From: Numida meleagris
Lineage: Eukaryota; Chordata; Aves; Galliformes; Numididae
Reading direction: 5' to 3'
Assembly: GCF_002078875.1 (NCBI RefSeq)
Contig: NC_034414.1
Coordinates: 20,982,765-21,046,764, forward strand
DNA: 64,000 bases
Translations under genes and position numbers: made by a program
Part shown: piece after piece, positions 62,166 to 64,000 of the stretch
Numbering within the stretch: position 1 is the first letter of the stretch
Layout: the number at the start of each line of letters is the position of its first letter
Notes under the pieces: generated by a model
What the model saw: the letters and a program-made list of their open reading frames with translations, nothing else
Database searches by the model: none
What the model was told of the DNA's origin: nothing

Positions 62166-62490
62166 TCTGAAAGTAATGCCTCCTATTTATTTCCATGGAA
62201 ACTACAACAGATAGAAAGAGCACAACAGCACTATTTGATAGCACAAATTCTCAGCCACAAAACACTGATTTTCAACAGTCACCATCATTAGCTACGCATT
62301 TTTGCCAGCAATCAACAAGAGCCTGCATGTCGCACTCATAAAAATCTGCACCAGCAGAGGTGACACAGTCACTGTCACCACTGCTGAAACTCACCACCCA
62401 TCGCTTCATTGTGCTCACATCCATTGTTTGGTCTCCAGAAACAGTGTCAATGAGCGTCCATGGGTGCAATTTTTTCTGCATGGAAGAAGC
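62166..62490 (-). mobile_element. Mariner (Galluhop-like), internally deleted, minus strand
   Basis: The 3' terminal inverted repeat lies at 62169-62188 with its 3' untranslated region to about 62270. Reading on the minus strand, a frame at 62272-62499 joins an N-terminal helix-turn-helix segment (GDQTMDVSTMKRWV, FSSGDSD) directly to the C-terminal end (AGADFYECDMQALVDCWQKC). The catalytic middle is missing, so this is a deletion derivative. The junction near 62368-62372 shows the short repeat GTGAC/GTCAC on both sides. The 5' end is also lost: similarity to the copy at 8.56 kb stops near 62490, before the other terminal repeat. A TA lies at 62158-62159 near the outer edge. Confidence 0.8.
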
Positions 62491-62499
62491 TGTCCTCAT
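62272..62499 (-). pseudogene. Mariner transposase with catalytic core deleted
   Basis: A 75-codon frame. Residues about 5-43 align with the N-terminal DNA-binding region seen at 8.57-8.69 kb (TMDVSTMKRWVVSFSSGDSD here, TVEVSTVRWWIVHFSCGDSN there). Residues about 44-75 are the C-terminal tail (CVTSAGADFYECDMQALVDC and following). The DD34D catalytic residues lie in the missing middle, so it cannot transpose DNA. The frame is preserved across the deletion, which may be chance. Confidence 0.78.
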
Positions 62500-64000
62500 A
62501 TATATAAAATATGTTTAATGAGAATAGGATATAGAATTTTTAACATACAAAAAACTAGTCAAAGGAATCCACAGGTACAAAGATGAATTTAAGTTCTAGC
62601 TGGCATAATCAACAGCTAAAGAAGGAAATTAAGAGGAAAAAAGTACAGACAGCATATTACACAGGGACAGAGCAAAGAGGGAAAGTTTTCTTACATGAAA
62701 GGAAGAATGCACTGCAAGGTTCTGCTTCTTTGCTGCTTTTCTATAGTTCTAAAATTCCAAGGTGGCAAGGAATTTTATGTCAATACTAAGCTTGACTACC
62801 ATTTTACTAACCACAATTCACATAAAAGTCATGCAGGACTGTAGCACACATTCAGAATTCTGCCATCTCTCTCACTAACATCCTCATGTGGATGTGGTGG
62901 TTCCTGGTGACTCCTTTCACTCTTTGCAATTTTCATTTCAATGCAAACTTGCATCTCAAATGAAAGTTCTCATTTCACATATGTGATTCATGATTTTGAT
63001 TACCATATTAATAACCACCAGCTCTCTGTATAAATTCCTGTGCCAAAAGCAGGATAAAGCTGGCAGTTAGATAGATGGACAATTTTACTCATTATTTTGA
63101 AATCTGTTTCATCATTTGAAGATCTGTCCTGCATATGAATTGTCCATCTATATCACCAGATGGTAATTCACTAACATTAACAGATGTAGAGATCTGACAG
63201 GCTTCAGTTTTTCATTTGATCTTTTCCCTGTCCTTTCTATGAAATAATTTTGCATACATTGTATCCTCTCTTCCATTTATAATCTCCTCTCTATCCTTCT
63301 TCCATATTTCCCATAACTCTCTTTTTCAATTTCAGTAAAGTGACTTTTCAAGTCTTCTTTAGCAAAATACATATCCAATAACACCTGAGGTTGAGATCAG
63401 TGTCTTTCAGAACTTGGAAAGCTTGGCAGCTTTGCTCCATACAAAGTCTACTGCTTCTAAATTTCATCCTTAATAATGTCACAACAAAACACATTCCTGT
63501 AAAGAAATAATAAAATCAGTGTGCATCAGAAGATGCTACAGTAGCAACAAAGTGACTTTCCCTTAACAGGTAGTGTTTAAATAAAGTACATAATTTAATT
63601 CTCATAGAATGAAACGGTATTCGTTACTTGCTCCATATTTCCTTGCATGCCACACACCACAAAATACTTTTAGAAACATGCTAAGCTTGATAAGTGGCTT
63701 TTTATATTCTTTGCTTCAAAATCAATCAAATACCTTGCTAGTAAATCTTTTCCTGTTGTTGAATAGATAGGGGAGGAGAGAGAAAAAAGAAGCAAGCCAC
63801 ATATATGACATGTAAAAGCCATCAGTGAATAAGATTCTTACTGCTGTCAGCCAACTAAAAATATCCACTCAGAAACAGGTACTGAATAAAAGACTGCATG
63901 AGGCCAACTATGTCAAACTATTCAAACACAGTATTTTTAAAGAAAGACACCAGTCTCATATATGAAAGTACAGAAATATTTCTATATTCACATTTATTTA
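62500..64000. other. No gene seen
   Basis: AT-rich sequence to the end of the window. Short frames only, no recognised repeats. Confidence 0.55.

Larger units (their letters stand above)
48059..62168. other. No gene seen; simple repeats in AT-rich sequence
   Basis: A 14-kb stretch with no recognised transposon and no frame above 107 codons. Simple repeats are listed individually. There are small local duplications such as AAGTCAT three times near 50673-50699 and TTTAATGAGAT twice near 56272-56296. The stretch 57600-57745 is less AT-rich and has several CpG, including a CRE-like ACGTCAC. Confidence 0.55.

Noticed and set aside
1..64000. CRISPR arrays, operons or bacterial-type mobile elements
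   Set aside because: No regularly spaced repeats or prokaryotic gene organisation; the repeats are those of a bird nuclear genome.

Overview
The window reads as nuclear DNA from a bird, most likely a galliform such as chicken or a close relative. The evidence is its repeats: CR1 LINE copies ending in the (CATAGAAT)-type 3' repeat, fragments of a Galluhop-like mariner, and two copies of an LTR whose text I recognise from avian endogenous retroviruses. The background is AT-rich with frequent A/T homopolymers. No host protein-coding gene could be supported. This looks like a gene desert or the inside of a very large intron. Almost every open frame is short, uses AT-rich random-looking codons, and matches nothing I recognise.

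Layout. 1-8358: unremarkable AT-rich sequence with a 3' CR1 tip near 1.56 kb and a long purine tract at 3.7 kb. 8.36-9.45 kb: a 5' mariner fragment, then an old CR1 3' end. 9.45-17.8 kb: mostly single-copy-looking DNA with an unexplained GC-rich block at 12.27-12.69 kb and a possible regulatory patch at 11.43-11.65 kb. 17.8-22.3 kb: a MIR-like SINE, a CR1 3' fragment, a palindrome next to an octamer motif, and a truncated LTR on the minus strand. 22.3-33.1 kb: a possible PBX/MEIS-type regulatory patch, the tip of a mariner, an AAAAT repeat, and a near-complete solo LTR on the plus strand (32.53-33.10 kb). 33.1-39.3 kb: an unidentified exon-like segment with an AATAAA on the minus strand (34.9-35.1 kb), then the best-preserved element, a 5'-truncated CR1 (38.08-39.25 kb) with a long uninterrupted reverse-transcriptase frame. 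39.3-64 kb: a second MIR-like SINE directly beside a long degenerate CR1 (47.0-48.06 kb), simple repeats, and an internally deleted mariner at 62.17-62.49 kb.

The elements form layers of age. The MIR-like SINEs and the 47.4 kb CR1 are heavily decayed, the 9.3 and 18.5 kb CR1 pieces and the LTRs are intermediate, and the 38 kb CR1 is young enough to keep an open frame, although its sequence suggests it encodes no working enzyme. All of them are truncated, deleted or reduced to solo LTRs, so no autonomous element is present. I found no sign of a new multi-gene system. The items most worth checking are the exon-like segments at 34.9-35.1 kb and 30.7-30.9 kb, the GC-rich block, and the motif-dense patches that could be conserved enhancers. 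Calls rest on reading and memory of repeat families, without alignment, so boundaries of old repeats are approximate.
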